From an uncultured Ectothiorhodospiraceae bacterium (GTDB lineage: Bacteria; Pseudomonadota; Gammaproteobacteria; UBA6429; Thiohalophilaceae): DNA of 64,000 nucleotides. Below, piece after piece: positions 1 to 11,362 of the stretch (within the stretch, counting starts at the first letter, position 1; each line of letters begins with the position of its first letter). The position numbers and the translations under genes are program-made. The notes under the pieces were generated by a model, which was given only the letters and a program-made list of their open reading frames with translations, had not been told where the DNA came from and made no database searches. The stretch spans positions 1 to 64,000 of the forward strand of contig CAMYJG010000001.1 of assembly GCA_947258695.1 (NCBI GenBank), read 5' to 3'.

Positions 1-35
1 TGTGGCGAATAGTTTATTCGTGTTCGATATGCCAT
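1..35 (-). CDS. IS30-type transposase, N-terminal fragment (cut by window edge)
   Basis: On the minus strand an ATG at 35-33 is preceded by a GGAG ribosome site and opens a frame that runs off the window after 11 codons, reading MAYRTRINYSP. From memory, IS30-family transposases often begin with a very similar (M-x-YRTRINY) stretch, so this is probably the first residues of such a gene. The fragment is too short to show any catalytic DDE residue or helix-turn-helix, so the call rests on the N-terminal motif alone. It points away from mtgA, whose end lies 75 bases off. It could equally be another gene that happens to start this way. Confidence 0.4.
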   Translation of the reverse strand, partial: MAYRTRINYSP

Positions 36-110
36 AGATCACACTCCATCTTTTTGCTATAAAGATACAGTGTTGCGTCGACCGGTTGAAGTCGCAGCCG
101 ATAACAGCCA

Positions 111-842
111 CTAAAAGTAACGACCAATCTTTCTAACCCGTTTTAAGAAAAACTTCGTTCGAGTGCCGGGGTTATGTTTTACCGGTGCAGGTAAGCTTGC
201 TGCTAACTCGATGGCTTGTCTTACTGATAACCTGGAGGCAGGAATACCCCAATAGTGTTTGGCTGCGGCGTTAACCCCATAAATGCCTCGACCAAATTCG
301 GCGATATTTAAATATAGATGAAGAATACGTTGTTTACTTAAGTTACGCTCCATACCAATAGTTAAAACAAACTCGTGCCATTTGCGTAACGGGTTACGCG
401 ATGGGCTTAAGAAAATATTTTTAATGGTTTGTTGCGAAATAGTACTGCCACCATAAACAAAACGTTTTTTTGATAAGTTGTATTCCATCACTTCTTGCAA
501 GGCATCGGTATCGATACCGCTATGCGAATAAAAGCGGGCATCCTCGGCAACAATCAGTGCACGGATCATATGTTTTGGGATATTATGAAACGAGGTGGGT
601 TTCCAGCGCAATGGTGGCCAGTCTTTATGTTTATAATGTTCGGTTATATAGTTTCTTATAAAGTTAGATTGTTGTACCGGGCCTTCAGCATAAATTTTCC
701 AGTTAGGCCAGATACCGATCAAGTAGCCAGTGTCCATAACAAAAATCAATAACAATATTTTCCAGCTCCATCGTAGCGTTGTGATTACACTGGGAAGCTT
801 TAAGAATTTTTTTGATTTTCTTTTTAGATTAGTAAACAACAT
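111..842 (-). CDS. mtgA: Monofunctional peptidoglycan glycosyltransferase MtgA
   Basis: Inner-membrane enzyme that polymerises lipid II into glycan strands without a transpeptidase domain (GT51 family). The 243 residues hold one N-terminal membrane anchor (about 25-45) and a single GT51 domain. Motifs seen are VAEDARFYSHSGID with the expected catalytic Glu at residue 100, GGSTISQQ (131-138) and MERNLSKQRILHLYLN with the second conserved Glu at 165. Length is normal for the family. The C-terminus stops soon after the conserved domain, close to the transposase-like fragment, so slight trimming by an insertion is possible but not shown. It is 3 bases downstream of the CysZ-like gene, so the two are probably co-transcribed. 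Confidence 0.93.
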   Translation of the reverse strand: MLFTNLKRKSKKFLKLPSVITTLRWSWKILLLIFVMDTGYLIGIWPNWKIYAEGPVQQSNFIRNYITEHYKHKDWPPLRWKPTSFHNIPKHMIRALIVAEDARFYSHSGIDTDALQEVMEYNLSKKRFVYGGSTISQQTIKNIFLSPSRNPLRKWHEFVLTIGMERNLSKQRILHLYLNIAEFGRGIYGVNAAAKHYWGIPASRLSVRQAIELAASLPAPVKHNPGTRTKFFLKRVRKIGRYF

Positions 843-845
843 TGT

Positions 846-1583
846 TTAATTTTTAAATTCACTGACATACATTTTAGTGGCGCCGGCAACGGCGACGGGC
901 ATGACTAAAAAATTAACAAATGGAATCATGGTACCGAGTAAGACCATGCCGCCAAAACCTAACGACAACAAACGTTTGCTGGCTAACTTTTCCCGGATAG
1001 CCGGGAATGTGATTGAGTGATTAGCCATTGGGAAGTCAGCATACTCTAAGGTTAACACCCAAACAGTATAGACCATCCATAACACGGCCACTAAAGGAGA
1101 GATGAGTGGGAAGGCAAACGAAAGTAAGGATAAAAATATCAGTGGCATCATTAAATACAGTGAATGTTTAAGTTTGACCAGTTCGTTGAGTATTGAGTCT
1201 TTGATTTCCTGTGTAAATGCTTTTTGCAGCGATGTGTGATCTGGATTGCTGATATTACGTTCAACCGCTGCCGCTAATGGACCATTAAATGGAGCGGCAA
1301 TAATATTGGCGATGATGGAGAAACCATAAAACACGACGCCATAAAAGGTGAGAGCAAATAAAGGCCAGAGAATCCATTCTAACCAACTGAGCCAGCCAGG
1401 TAATTCTGATAATGCCCATTCAATAAAAATGTCAAACTGGGATATTGCAAACCATAAACCAGCACTAAAGATTAAAATATTAATGAGTAAAGGAATTAAT
1501 ACATAACGTCGAATACCTTTGGTTTTTATTAAGCTTAAACCATCCAAAAAATAAATGGCGCCGGTGATGGGGTTACTAATCAT
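846..1583 (-). CDS. cysZ: CysZ/EI24-family membrane protein
   Basis: A 245-residue polytopic inner-membrane protein starting with the characteristic ISNPITGAIYFLDGL segment of the EI24/CysZ family. Several long hydrophobic stretches are visible (about 30-50, 65-95, 140-175 and 205-235), separated by a cytoplasmic-looking loop with an AAPFNGPLA motif. E. coli CysZ brings sulfate into the cell for cysteine synthesis. Here the neighbours are mtgA and a sugar kinase, not cys genes, so the transported substrate is inferred from the family only. Confidence 0.8.
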   Translation of the reverse strand: MISNPITGAIYFLDGLSLIKTKGIRRYVLIPLLINILIFSAGLWFAISQFDIFIEWALSELPGWLSWLEWILWPLFALTFYGVVFYGFSIIANIIAAPFNGPLAAAVERNISNPDHTSLQKAFTQEIKDSILNELVKLKHSLYLMMPLIFLSLLSFAFPLISPLVAVLWMVYTVWVLTLEYADFPMANHSITFPAIREKLASKRLLSLGFGGMVLLGTMIPFVNFLVMPVAVAGATKMYVSEFKN

Positions 1584-1598
1584 GATTGTCTCTTTTTG

Positions 1599-2912
1599 TT
1601 AATTTAAATATTTTTGTGCAGCGAGAATAGCTGATCCATAGGCCGCTGCTGTTTCATTGGCTACGCTAACAGGTACGTCTAATTTTTGTTGTCTTATTTG
1701 TTGCCAGGCTTTATTGACTGCGCCACCGCCCGCAGTTTGTACTGATGTCGGATAGGGTGCACCGAGTTTTTCTAATAATTGATAACCCTGGTATTCAATT
1801 TCCGCTATGCCTTCAAGTAAGCCTTGAAAGAATATTACATCGTTATCAACTTTTGGTGTAAGCCGAGGCGCTAAATTAATGTCATTTATTGGAAAACGTT
1901 CTCCAACATCAAGTAACGGGTAATAATTTAAGTTTGTATTTATTTCCGGCTTAATTGCTTTTGTTAGCTCTGCCATTTGCAGTTCGTTAAAAAAATACTT
2001 AAGCACGGCGCCCCCTGAGTTTGATGCACCACCGACTAACCAATGTTGCCCAAAGGGTTGGCTATAAACGCCATGAGCCGGATCGTCGATGGCTTTGTCG
2101 CTGATTATTTTTAAGACCAGGGTTGAGCCTAACGAGGTCACTGCTTGTCCAACTTGTTTAGCGCCACTGGCAATGAAAGCCGCGGTACTGTCTGTTGTAC
2201 CAGCTATGATTTCGATATCTAAGGGTAAGTCTAACGCTTTAGCAACGCGAGGTTGAATACTGGCAATCACTGAGCCTGGCGTTACGACTGTTGGTAAAGA
2301 AGCATTATCAATTTGCAGTTCATGAAATAAATCGGTTAACCATAAAGGCCAAATTTTATTAACCGGATCAAAACCTGTCTTTAACGCATTATTGATATCG
2401 CTATGATCGAAACGACCTGCTAGCAGACCGGCAATCCAGTCTGCCTGGTGGACTATATGAAAAGGTTCGTTTAACTCGTGGTGTTCGAGTAACCAGAGCA
2501 CTTTTGCCAGGCCACTACTGGGGTTGAGTACAATGGAGTTGTTGGGTGCAAACTGTTTTAAGAAATTGGCTTGTTCGCTAGCTCGTTTGTCATTGTACAT
2601 TAAGGCTGGGGTTAACGGTTGGCCGCTATCACCACAGATTAACACGGTGCCTGAGGTGCCATCGACACTAATGGCCTGGATGTGATGCTGGGAAGTCTGT
2701 GAGCTAATCTCTTTTAAAACTGTTTGGGTGGCTGTCCACCAGTCTTGTGGTGACTGATTATGCTCATGATTTGTGTAGTGCAGTTTTGCCTCGGCTTTAA
2801 CAATGCCATCACCATCAATGGCAATAGCACGGCACCCGGAGGTGCCTAGATCTAGGCCAATAAAAAGTGAAGAAGGACGGAGCAATTTTGAGGCATAACT
2901 TTTCTCAGTCAT
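1599..2912 (-). CDS. FGGY-family carbohydrate kinase (D-ribulokinase/xylulokinase-like)
   Basis: ATP-dependent sugar kinase of the FGGY family, about 437 residues. Seen: the N-terminal phosphate-binding loop IGLDLGTSGCRA, a GTTDSTAAFIASGAK segment, the SLGSTLVLK loop and a C-terminal GGGAVNKAWQQIR adenosine motif. The compact length and the LMYNDKRA and NPSSGLAKVLWLL stretches recall the short ribulokinase-like members found in cyanobacteria and plants, but the sugar cannot be fixed by reading. The frame stays open upstream into queF. The start at 2912 is preferred because AAGGGA lies a few bases before that ATG and the family's N-terminus follows it. The gene starts 19 bases after queF ends, so it is probably in one operon with it. 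Confidence 0.85.
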   Translation of the reverse strand: MTEKSYASKLLRPSSLFIGLDLGTSGCRAIAIDGDGIVKAEAKLHYTNHEHNQSPQDWWTATQTVLKEISSQTSQHHIQAISVDGTSGTVLICGDSGQPLTPALMYNDKRASEQANFLKQFAPNNSIVLNPSSGLAKVLWLLEHHELNEPFHIVHQADWIAGLLAGRFDHSDINNALKTGFDPVNKIWPLWLTDLFHELQIDNASLPTVVTPGSVIASIQPRVAKALDLPLDIEIIAGTTDSTAAFIASGAKQVGQAVTSLGSTLVLKIISDKAIDDPAHGVYSQPFGQHWLVGGASNSGGAVLKYFFNELQMAELTKAIKPEINTNLNYYPLLDVGERFPINDINLAPRLTPKVDNDVIFFQGLLEGIAEIEYQGYQLLEKLGAPYPTSVQTAGGGAVNKAWQQIRQQKLDVPVSVANETAAAYGSAILAAQKYLN

Positions 2913-2931
2913 TGAGTGTCCCTTAATCCTA

Positions 2932-3321
2932 TTAAGGCAGGGTGACGTGCTCTGGGGCTTTCCAGCTTGGGTCACGGTGTTCGGCAACCACGGTGGTATA
3001 GATTCCTCCGCGGACATTAAACTTGCCGGTTAGGCGCATAAAGCGAGGCTGAGTGACTTTGACCAGGTCATCGAGAATCATATTGGTCACTTTCTCATGG
3101 AAATGACCTTCTTCTCGAAATGCCCAGAGATAAAGCTTTAAAGCTTTGAGTTCAACACATTGTTTATCGGCGACATATTCAAGGTGCAGGGTGGCGAAAT
3201 CAGGTTGCCCGGTTTTAGGACAGAGGCAGGTGAATTCCGGCATATCAATACGTATGGTGTAATCACGCTCCGGCATCGGGTTATCAAAAGTTTCGAGTTC
3301 TTTAGTGGGCTGTGTCGACAT
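2932..3321 (-). CDS. queF: NADPH-dependent 7-cyano-7-deazaguanine reductase (short QueF)
   Basis: Reduces the nitrile preQ0 to preQ1, a late step in synthesis of the queuosine base for tRNA. The 129 residues match the short (YkvM-like) QueF class. Seen are the [20 protein letters not shown] stretch with the nucleophilic Cys and the Asp of the active site, the [13 protein letters not shown] motif and [10 protein letters not shown]. The C-terminal [20 protein letters not shown] region is also typical. It is transcribed divergently from smc across about 210 bases and heads the queF-kinase-cysZ-mtgA run. Confidence 0.95.
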   Translation of the reverse strand: MSTQPTKELETFDNPMPERDYTIRIDMPEFTCLCPKTGQPDFATLHLEYVADKQCVELKALKLYLWAFREEGHFHEKVTNMILDDLVKVTQPRFMRLTGKFNVRGGIYTTVVAEHRDPSWKAPEHVTLP

Positions 3322-3531
3322 GATGTTCTCTAATCAGTTACAAATTAAAATAGGCTGTTTATGGCGCAGATTTTAGCACTGATTTCAGTATTAGACTTCA
3401 ATTAGATGAATTGAAATTTTTGCTAACAAATTGAGCAATTTTCAACCATTTTCGCAATTATTTTCACTCGGCACAGCCTGAATGTGAAGTCAATGTTGTA
3501 ACTGATACGGGGGATCGAGTACATTCTCTCC

Positions 3532-6500
3532 ATGCGATTAAGTAAACTAAAATTAGCGGGATTTAAATCCTTCGTCGACCCCACCACTGTTGAATTTCCA
3601 AGCCAGTTAAGTGGCGTTGTTGGACCAAATGGTTGTGGTAAATCCAATATTATTGATGCTGTCCGTTGGGTAATGGGGGAGTCTTCTGCCAAGCACCTGC
3701 GTGGTGAATCCATGGCGGACGTTATTTTTAATGGTTCGACCGGGCGTAAGCCTGTTGGCCAGGCCACGATTGAGCTGGTTTTTGATAATTCTGAAGGCAA
3801 GCTCGGTGGCGAGTATGCCAACTTCAATGAGATTGCTATTAAACGTACCGTGACCCGTGATGGTCAGTCGATTTACCATTTAAACGGTACCCGTTGCCGT
3901 CGTCGTGATATTACCGATATTTTCCTCGGTACCGGTTTAGGCCCACGTAGCTATGCGATTATTGAGCAAGGCACCATTTCTCGCTTGATTGAAGCCAAAC
4001 CTGAAGAACTGCGGGTTTTTCTTGAAGAAGCGGCGGGAATTTCAAAATATAAAGAACGTCGTCGCGAGACGGAAAATCGAATTAAGCATACACGTGAGAA
4101 CCTGGATCGTTTAAGCGATTTACGTGATGAACTGGACAAGCAGCTTGCTCGTTTAAAACGCCAGGCCAACACCGCTGAAAAATACAAAGTACTGCGTGAA
4201 GAAGAGCGTTTACTCAAAGCACAATTAACAGCTCTACGCTGGCTGCTCAAGCAAGCAGAAGCTGAAAAAACGGAAACACAAATTCGTGAACAGGAAACGG
4301 CGCTTGAATCTGCGATTGCACAGCAACGCAGTATTGAAGCAGAAATAGAAGCACAACGTGAATCACATACCGAGGCTTCGGATAGGTTTAACGAAGTACA
4401 AAGTCGTTTTTACAGTGTTGGTACTGAAATAGCGAAAATTGAACAATCCATTCAACATGCCAAAGAACGTCGTCAACAGCAACAACAAGATTTATCACAA
4501 ATTGAACAAGACTGGCAAGAAGCGCATGCGCATCATGAAACCGATCAAAAACGTTTAAGCCAGGTAAAAGAAAATCTCGCTGAGGTTGAACCTAAACTTG
4601 ATCATTTGCAAAGCACGGCAGAAATGTCATCGGCAGCGTTACAAGAAGCAGAGAGTGCAATGCAGGCATGGCAAACTGAATGGGATAGCTTTAGTGAAGC
4701 CGCCACTGAACCGGCACAAAATGCAGAAGTTGCGCGAACACATATTCAGCATGTTGAAGAACACATGCAACGTCAAAAGCAACGCTTAGAACGTTTGCAG
4801 GATGAACTAGGTAAACAATCACATGATGAGTTAATCAGTGAATGCACTGAGATAGAACAAAAACTACAACAAGATGCCGCCGAAATTGAACAATCACAGG
4901 CGATTCTTGAAGAGAAGAAAAGTCAAATTAATCAATTACGTGATTCTGTTCACTCATCAAATACACAACTTGATGAGTCGCGTAGCAAGTTACAGGATTT
5001 ACGGGGTCGTAGCGCTTCACTTGAAGCATTGCAACAAGCTGCACTGGGTAAAGAAGAAGGCGCGGTTACACAGTGGTTGAATAACCAACATTTGCAAGAT
5101 GCCCCACGTTTAGCTGAAGAGCTGGATGTTGAAGAAGGTTGGGCCAAAGCAGCGGAGTGTGTGCTTGGTGAACATTTAGAAGCGGTTTGTGTAGATGGTG
5201 TCGATCCATTAGCCGATGTACTGGAAAATTTTGATGAAGGTACACTGACCTTATTTGATACACGAAGCGAAACGGATTCAGGTTCAGCGCAAGCTGACAG
5301 CCTGGAAAGTAAAATTAAAGCGCCATGGAAACTGACAAGCTTACTCAATGGTGTTTTTGTTGCTGAAAACTTAGCCCAGGCAATGTCCATGCGTGGACAG
5401 CTAGCTGATATAGAATCTGTTGTAACACGTGAAGGTATCTGGCTAGGTAAAAACTGGTTGCGTGTGGCGCGTGATAAAGATGAAAAAGCCGGTATCTTAC
5501 AACGCGAGCATACGTTAAAAGCATTGGCATCAGAAACGAATGAGTTACAGGCGGCGGTACAACAGATACAACAACAACTTGAAACTGAACGTGAACAACT
5601 TGCCACGGCGGAAATGGATCGTGACAGTAGCCAGGCAACGATTAACCAGTTATCCAGTCAACGTGCAAATCGCCAGTCAGACTTAAGTGCACGTAAAGCA
5701 CGTTTAGAACAATTACAATCACGCAAGGAAGAACAACGCGTCGAAGCGGAAGAAGTTCGCCAGGAAATTGAAAAAGATAATCAAGAGCTGGATATTTCAC
5801 GTGAAAAGTTAGAAGTTGCAGTTGAAGCTATGGCAACGTTAGAAGAACAACGCGTTGAGTTACAACAACGTCGAGACTCTTGCCAGGAGAACCTGCAAGC
5901 TAAACGAGAACAAGCACGTGTTGAGCGTGATGCAGCACATGAAATTAAAGTGCGTATTGAAACACTCCGTGCCGAGTTAAATTCTACCGAACAATCACTG
6001 CAACGCATGCAGGAAAGACAACAACAGCTGAATGCGCGTCGAGAAGAGTTAACCAAAGCGGCGGCAGAAAGCGATGAGCCAATTGAAGGCATGAATAAAG
6101 AGTTGGAAGTTCTGCTGGATACGCGTATTAAAGTAGAAGAAGAACTTACCCAGGCAAGATCAGCGGTTGAAGCGATTGACCATCATATGCGTGAGCTTGA
6201 AGAAGCACGCTCTAATGCTGAAAATGCGGTACAGGAAGTACGTTCCGGCCTGGAATCAATTCGTATTGGTTGGCAGGAAGTTAAAGTTCGTCGTCAAACG
6301 TTAGAAGAGTCAATTAATGAAACCAATTTTGTTTTACAAACGCTAATCGACGAAATGCCAGAAGAGGCCAACGACTTTGCCTGGGAACAACGTGTTGATG
6401 ATTTAGAACAAAATATTCAACGGCTTGGCCCTATCAACCTTGCTGCAATTGAAGAGTATGAGCAGGAAGCTGAACGTAAGAAATACCTGGATGAGCAAGA

Positions 6501-7038
6501 TAAAGATTTAACTGATGCATTAACTACTTTAGAAAATGCGATTGCGAAAATCGATGCCGAAACACGGACACGCTTTAAAGAAACCTTCGACAAGGTAAAT
6601 AGTGGAGTGAAAGAATTATTCCCTCGCTTATTCGGCGGTGGTCATGCCTATCTTGAATTAACCGATGATAATTTATTGGATGCCGGTGTCACGATTATGG
6701 CGCGTCCGCCAGGTAAACGTAACAGTACCATTCACTTGCTATCGGGTGGTGAAAAAGCATTAACCGCGGTTTCACTGGTATTCTCTATCTTCCAGTTAAA
6801 CCCGGCGCCGTTCTGTATGCTCGATGAGGTTGATGCACCGCTTGATGATGCAAACGTTGGTCGTTTCTGCGATATGGTGAAATATATGTCAGATAAAACG
6901 CAGTTTATTTTCATTACCCATAACAAGATTACCATGGAAATATCACAACACTTAACCGGCGTCACGATGCATGAACCAGGTGTGTCTCGACCCGTTGCAG
7001 TTGATGTGGATAAAGCGGTTGAATTAGCGACAGCATAG
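3532..7038 (+). CDS. smc: Chromosome partition protein SMC
   Basis: ATPase of the SMC-ScpAB condensin, which organises and segregates the chromosome. The 1168 residues show the full architecture: N-terminal head with Walker A GPNGCGKS (31-38), long coiled coils rich in Glu, Gln and Arg, a hinge around 500-650, and a C-terminal head with the ABC signature LSGGEKAL (about 1069) and Walker B CMLDEVDAPLDD (about 1095). The start is fixed by the conserved MRLSKLKLAGFKSFVDPTT opening. A GGGGGA stretch lies about 18 bases before it, further than usual. Its partners ScpA and ScpB are encoded at about 17.4-19.0 kb. It heads smc-zipA-ligA, a common gammaproteobacterial order. Confidence 0.98.
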   Translation: MRLSKLKLAGFKSFVDPTTVEFPSQLSGVVGPNGCGKSNIIDAVRWVMGESSAKHLRGESMADVIFNGSTGRKPVGQATIELVFDNSEGKLGGEYANFNEIAIKRTVTRDGQSIYHLNGTRCRRRDITDIFLGTGLGPRSYAIIEQGTISRLIEAKPEELRVFLEEAAGISKYKERRRETENRIKHTRENLDRLSDLRDELDKQLARLKRQANTAEKYKVLREEERLLKAQLTALRWLLKQAEAEKTETQIREQETALESAIAQQRSIEAEIEAQRESHTEASDRFNEVQSRFYSVGTEIAKIEQSIQHAKERRQQQQQDLSQIEQDWQEAHAHHETDQKRLSQVKENLAEVEPKLDHLQSTAEMSSAALQEAESAMQAWQTEWDSFSEAATEPAQNAEVARTHIQHVEEHMQRQKQRLERLQDELGKQSHDELISECTEIEQKLQQDAAEIEQSQAILEEKKSQINQLRDSVHSSNTQLDESRSKLQDLRGRSASLEALQQAALGKEEGAVTQWLNNQHLQDAPRLAEELDVEEGWAKAAECVLGEHLEAVCVDGVDPLADVLENFDEGTLTLFDTRSETDSGSAQADSLESKIKAPWKLTSLLNGVFVAENLAQAMSMRGQLADIESVVTREGIWLGKNWLRVARDKDEKAGILQREHTLKALASETNELQAAVQQIQQQLETEREQLATAEMDRDSSQATINQLSSQRANRQSDLSARKARLEQLQSRKEEQRVEAEEVRQEIEKDNQELDISREKLEVAVEAMATLEEQRVELQQRRDSCQENLQAKREQARVERDAAHEIKVRIETLRAELNSTEQSLQRMQERQQQLNARREELTKAAAESDEPIEGMNKELEVLLDTRIKVEEELTQARSAVEAIDHHMRELEEARSNAENAVQEVRSGLESIRIGWQEVKVRRQTLEESINETNFVLQTLIDEMPEEANDFAWEQRVDDLEQNIQRLGPINLAAIEEYEQEAERKKYLDEQDKDLTDALTTLENAIAKIDAETRTRFKETFDKVNSGVKELFPRLFGGGHAYLELTDDNLLDAGVTIMARPPGKRNSTIHLLSGGEKALTAVSLVFSIFQLNPAPFCMLDEVDAPLDDANVGRFCDMVKYMSDKTQFIFITHNKITMEISQHLTGVTMHEPGVSRPVAVDVDKAVELATA

Positions 7039-7075
7039 AGCTTAATTAAATTATTTATTGGTTAGGGCAAATAGT

Positions 7076-7831
7076 ATGGATTCATTACGTTTAACCTTAG
7101 CTTTAATCGGGCTTGTTATTGTTGTCGGGATCTATTTTAAATTTCGTTCTTCTGATGATGATTTTTTACTGGTATTAAAAAAACTGTTCAACCCGGTTAC
7201 CAAAAAATTTGCTGCCACGGATCATGCTGTCGTTAATGATGATGATCTTATTCCTGTTTTAACTCCGATCGATGATGAACCTGACTCAAGTGATTTCGAA
7301 GCATTAAGTCAGGTGATATCGGGTCGCGATCGAGTTGAAAAATATACTAAGCAAGAAGAGCTCACTTTTACTGCTGTTGAAGAAACCAGTGAAACGGGTC
7401 CCGAATCATTATTACTGGTTCTTAATCTCATGTCACCAAAAGGCCATGTTTTTACCGGTGAAGGTATTCATGCAGTAATGACTTCCGCTGGCTTAACTCA
7501 TGGTGAGCATAAAATTTATCATTACCTGGATAATGGCTCTGCTGTATTCAGTATTGCGAATGCAATAGAGCCCGGTTATTTTGAGCTCTCACAATTAAAA
7601 ACTATCTCAACGCCTGGACTCGCATTATTTATGGAATTGCCTGGTCCGCTTGAATGTCGCAAAGCATTCGATACCATGCTTGAAGTTAGCCAGCGCCTGG
7701 CTACGGCATTAACTGGCGATCTATGTGATGAGAACCGTAGTGTATTAACGCAACAAACGATATCTCACCTAAAAGAAAAAGTTGAAGCTTACCGTTTAAA
7801 ACAACAAGCTTCACAGCGACGTAAACATTAA
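7076..7831 (+). CDS. zipA: Cell division protein ZipA
   Basis: Membrane-anchored division protein that binds the FtsZ C-terminus and tethers the Z ring. About 251 residues: one N-terminal membrane segment (SLRLTLALIGLVIVVGIYF), a charged linker, and a C-terminal FtsZ-binding domain from roughly residue 115 containing LLVLNLMSPKGHVFTGEGI and the IANAIEPGYFEL stretch. The ATG at 7076 is preferred over an in-frame TTG at 7058 because AGGG sits at the right distance and the membrane segment follows at once. It lies between smc and ligA with a short gap on each side, so one transcript is likely. ZipA is essentially restricted to Gammaproteobacteria, which supports the taxonomic call. Confidence 0.93.
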   Translation: MDSLRLTLALIGLVIVVGIYFKFRSSDDDFLLVLKKLFNPVTKKFAATDHAVVNDDDLIPVLTPIDDEPDSSDFEALSQVISGRDRVEKYTKQEELTFTAVEETSETGPESLLLVLNLMSPKGHVFTGEGIHAVMTSAGLTHGEHKIYHYLDNGSAVFSIANAIEPGYFELSQLKTISTPGLALFMELPGPLECRKAFDTMLEVSQRLATALTGDLCDENRSVLTQQTISHLKEKVEAYRLKQQASQRRKH

Positions 7832-9844
<2,013 letters not shown>

Positions 9845-9949
9845 TTCATTAAATATTGTAAAATGCTGTCAAACTGGTTGAGCTGTTGTGATATTCGCAA
9901 TACCCGACTATTATTAGTACAAGGGTTATTAAGAATAATCGAGAGACTA

Positions 9950-10003
9950 ATGAGCAGTTGTAAAACAATGAGTAGTTGTAAAACAAAGAACAGTTATAAA
10001 ACA
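9950..10003 (+). repeat. Three 18-base tandem units at the start of the STAS-like gene
   Basis: Units at 9950-9967, 9968-9985 and 9986-10003 differ by a few bases and encode MSSCKT, MSSCKT and KNSYKT. Being 18 bases long they keep the frame, so copy number could change without disrupting the gene. Confidence 0.8.
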
Positions 10004-10390
10004 AAGATCATTGATAATATCATTTGTGCAGAAATAACGGGTGAGTTGAATGCCGAGCTTGCTAATGAGTGGGTAGAAAACCTGGAAGCACAAGAAGCGG
10101 CCTCTGATATTACATTACATCGGTTTTATGATGTTCGTAATATAAATGCAGTACATTTAACTTTTGATGATTTATGGGGTATTGCCCAACGTCGTCTAAA
10201 AGCTTACCAGTCTGGGGCGGCTAACTTATCTGCATTCTGGGTAAGTACACCACTCAATTATGGTGTATCAAGAATGTACCAGGCGTTAACGGATGGTACT
10301 CCCTTTAAGATTGAAGTTTTATATAACCTTGATGAAGTTGCTGATTTTCTTGAGGTTGATATAAAGCTCCTGGAAAACATTACATATTAA
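9950..10390 (+). CDS. STAS/SpoIIAA-like small protein
   Basis: Cytoplasmic protein of about 146 residues. Its alternating strand-helix pattern (IICAEITGEL, ITLHRFYDVRNI, LSAFWVSTPLNYGVSRMYQAL, FKIEVLYNLDEVADFL) suggests a SpoIIAA/STAS-like fold of the kind found in small proteins of unknown role. No catalytic residues are recognised. The frame can be extended back to 9863 through a stretch with no family features. The start is ambiguous because the first codons lie in a repeat of three 18-base units and the first two units each begin with an in-frame ATG (9950 and 9968). It lies between ligA and an ABC exporter. Confidence 0.6.
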   Translation: MSSCKTMSSCKTKNSYKTKIIDNIICAEITGELNAELANEWVENLEAQEAASDITLHRFYDVRNINAVHLTFDDLWGIAQRRLKAYQSGAANLSAFWVSTPLNYGVSRMYQALTDGTPFKIEVLYNLDEVADFLEVDIKLLENITY

Positions 10391-10476
10391 TCCCTATCGC
10401 TGTATCATTCATTTTAATACTCTGAATAATTTTAAGACCTACCAATTATACGTCTGCCATTTAAAAAGGAACGGGT

Positions 10477-11361
10477 TTGGCTGCCAGCATATTACAAATT
10501 AATAATCTTGTTAAACATTATCCATCTGTCAAGGCTGTTAACGGTATTGATATAACGTTAGATAAAGGGATTTGTTTTGGCTTGCTAGGACCAAACGGGG
10601 CAGGGAAGACGACAACGATTGAAATTCTTGAAGGTATTAATCATCCTACCTCAGGTGAAATATTTTATAAAGGGGAGCGGTTAGGCAACCAGTTTCGAAA
10701 TGAAGCCGGTATTATGTTTCAATCCACAGCGTTACAAGATTTTATAACTGTTCGTGAAACACTTGAAATGTTTTCACAATTTTATCCGCAACAAGCCGAT
10801 CTGAATAAATTAATTTTGCGCTGCAACCTTACTGAATATCTTGATCAAGACAACAGGGAGTTATCTGGTGGGCAACGTCAGCGCTTGTTACTTGCAATAG
10901 CCCTGGTTAATGATCCTGATATTATTTTTTTAGATGAACCGACAACTGGTTTAGATCCACAGGCAAGACGTAATTTCTGGGATTTAATCAATGATATAAA
11001 AGCAGAAGGTAAAACGATAGTGTTAACTACTCACTATATGGATGAAGCCTATATGCTGTGTGATGAAATAGCCATTATGGATCATGGAAAAATTATTGCC
11101 CAGGGCACACCTAAATCATTGCTTGAAGAAACATTTAACGATGTGATTTTACAATTACCTAAAGCTGATTTAGCCGGTTATGATTTAACTTCGTTGATGA
11201 CGCATAATAAAAGTACCCATATTGAGATCACAACCTGTGACGTTAATAGTGTCATTTCTGACTTAATTAAAAACAACGTTTCACTTTCACAATTACAGAT
11301 AAGAGCCAGAACCCTGGATGATCTCTTTCTTGAATTAACCGGTAAAGAGCTTCGAGCTTAA
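10477..11361 (+). CDS. ABC-2 type transporter, ATP-binding subunit
   Basis: ATPase of a two-gene exporter, 294 residues. Seen: Walker A GPNGAGKTT, signature LSGGQRQR, Walker B DIIFLDEPTTGLD, the H-loop as TTHYMDEA, and a C-terminal regulatory extension typical of the NodI/CcmA/DRA class. The start is a TTG at 10477, chosen because AAAAAGGA lies about 6 bases upstream and no ATG precedes the conserved region. The permease gene follows after one base, so the pair is surely translated together. The substrate cannot be read from sequence. Confidence 0.92.
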   Translation: MAASILQINNLVKHYPSVKAVNGIDITLDKGICFGLLGPNGAGKTTTIEILEGINHPTSGEIFYKGERLGNQFRNEAGIMFQSTALQDFITVRETLEMFSQFYPQQADLNKLILRCNLTEYLDQDNRELSGGQRQRLLLAIALVNDPDIIFLDEPTTGLDPQARRNFWDLINDIKAEGKTIVLTTHYMDEAYMLCDEIAIMDHGKIIAQGTPKSLLEETFNDVILQLPKADLAGYDLTSLMTHNKSTHIEITTCDVNSVISDLIKNNVSLSQLQIRARTLDDLFLELTGKELRA

Positions 11362-11362
11362 T

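Noticed and set aside
2913-3017. N-terminal extension of the FGGY kinase into queF
   Set aside because: The extension overlaps queF in another frame, has no family similarity, and a good ribosome site supports the start at 2912.
4950-5606. Long minus-strand frame (218 codons) inside smc
   Set aside because: Composition is Ser/Cys/Ala-rich with no domain; it is an antisense shadow of the smc coiled coil, as are the other minus-strand frames in smc.
9863-9949. 29-codon upstream extension of the STAS-like protein
   Set aside because: It has no ribosome site at the upstream ATG and no similarity; the start in or next to the repeat is more economical, though not proven.
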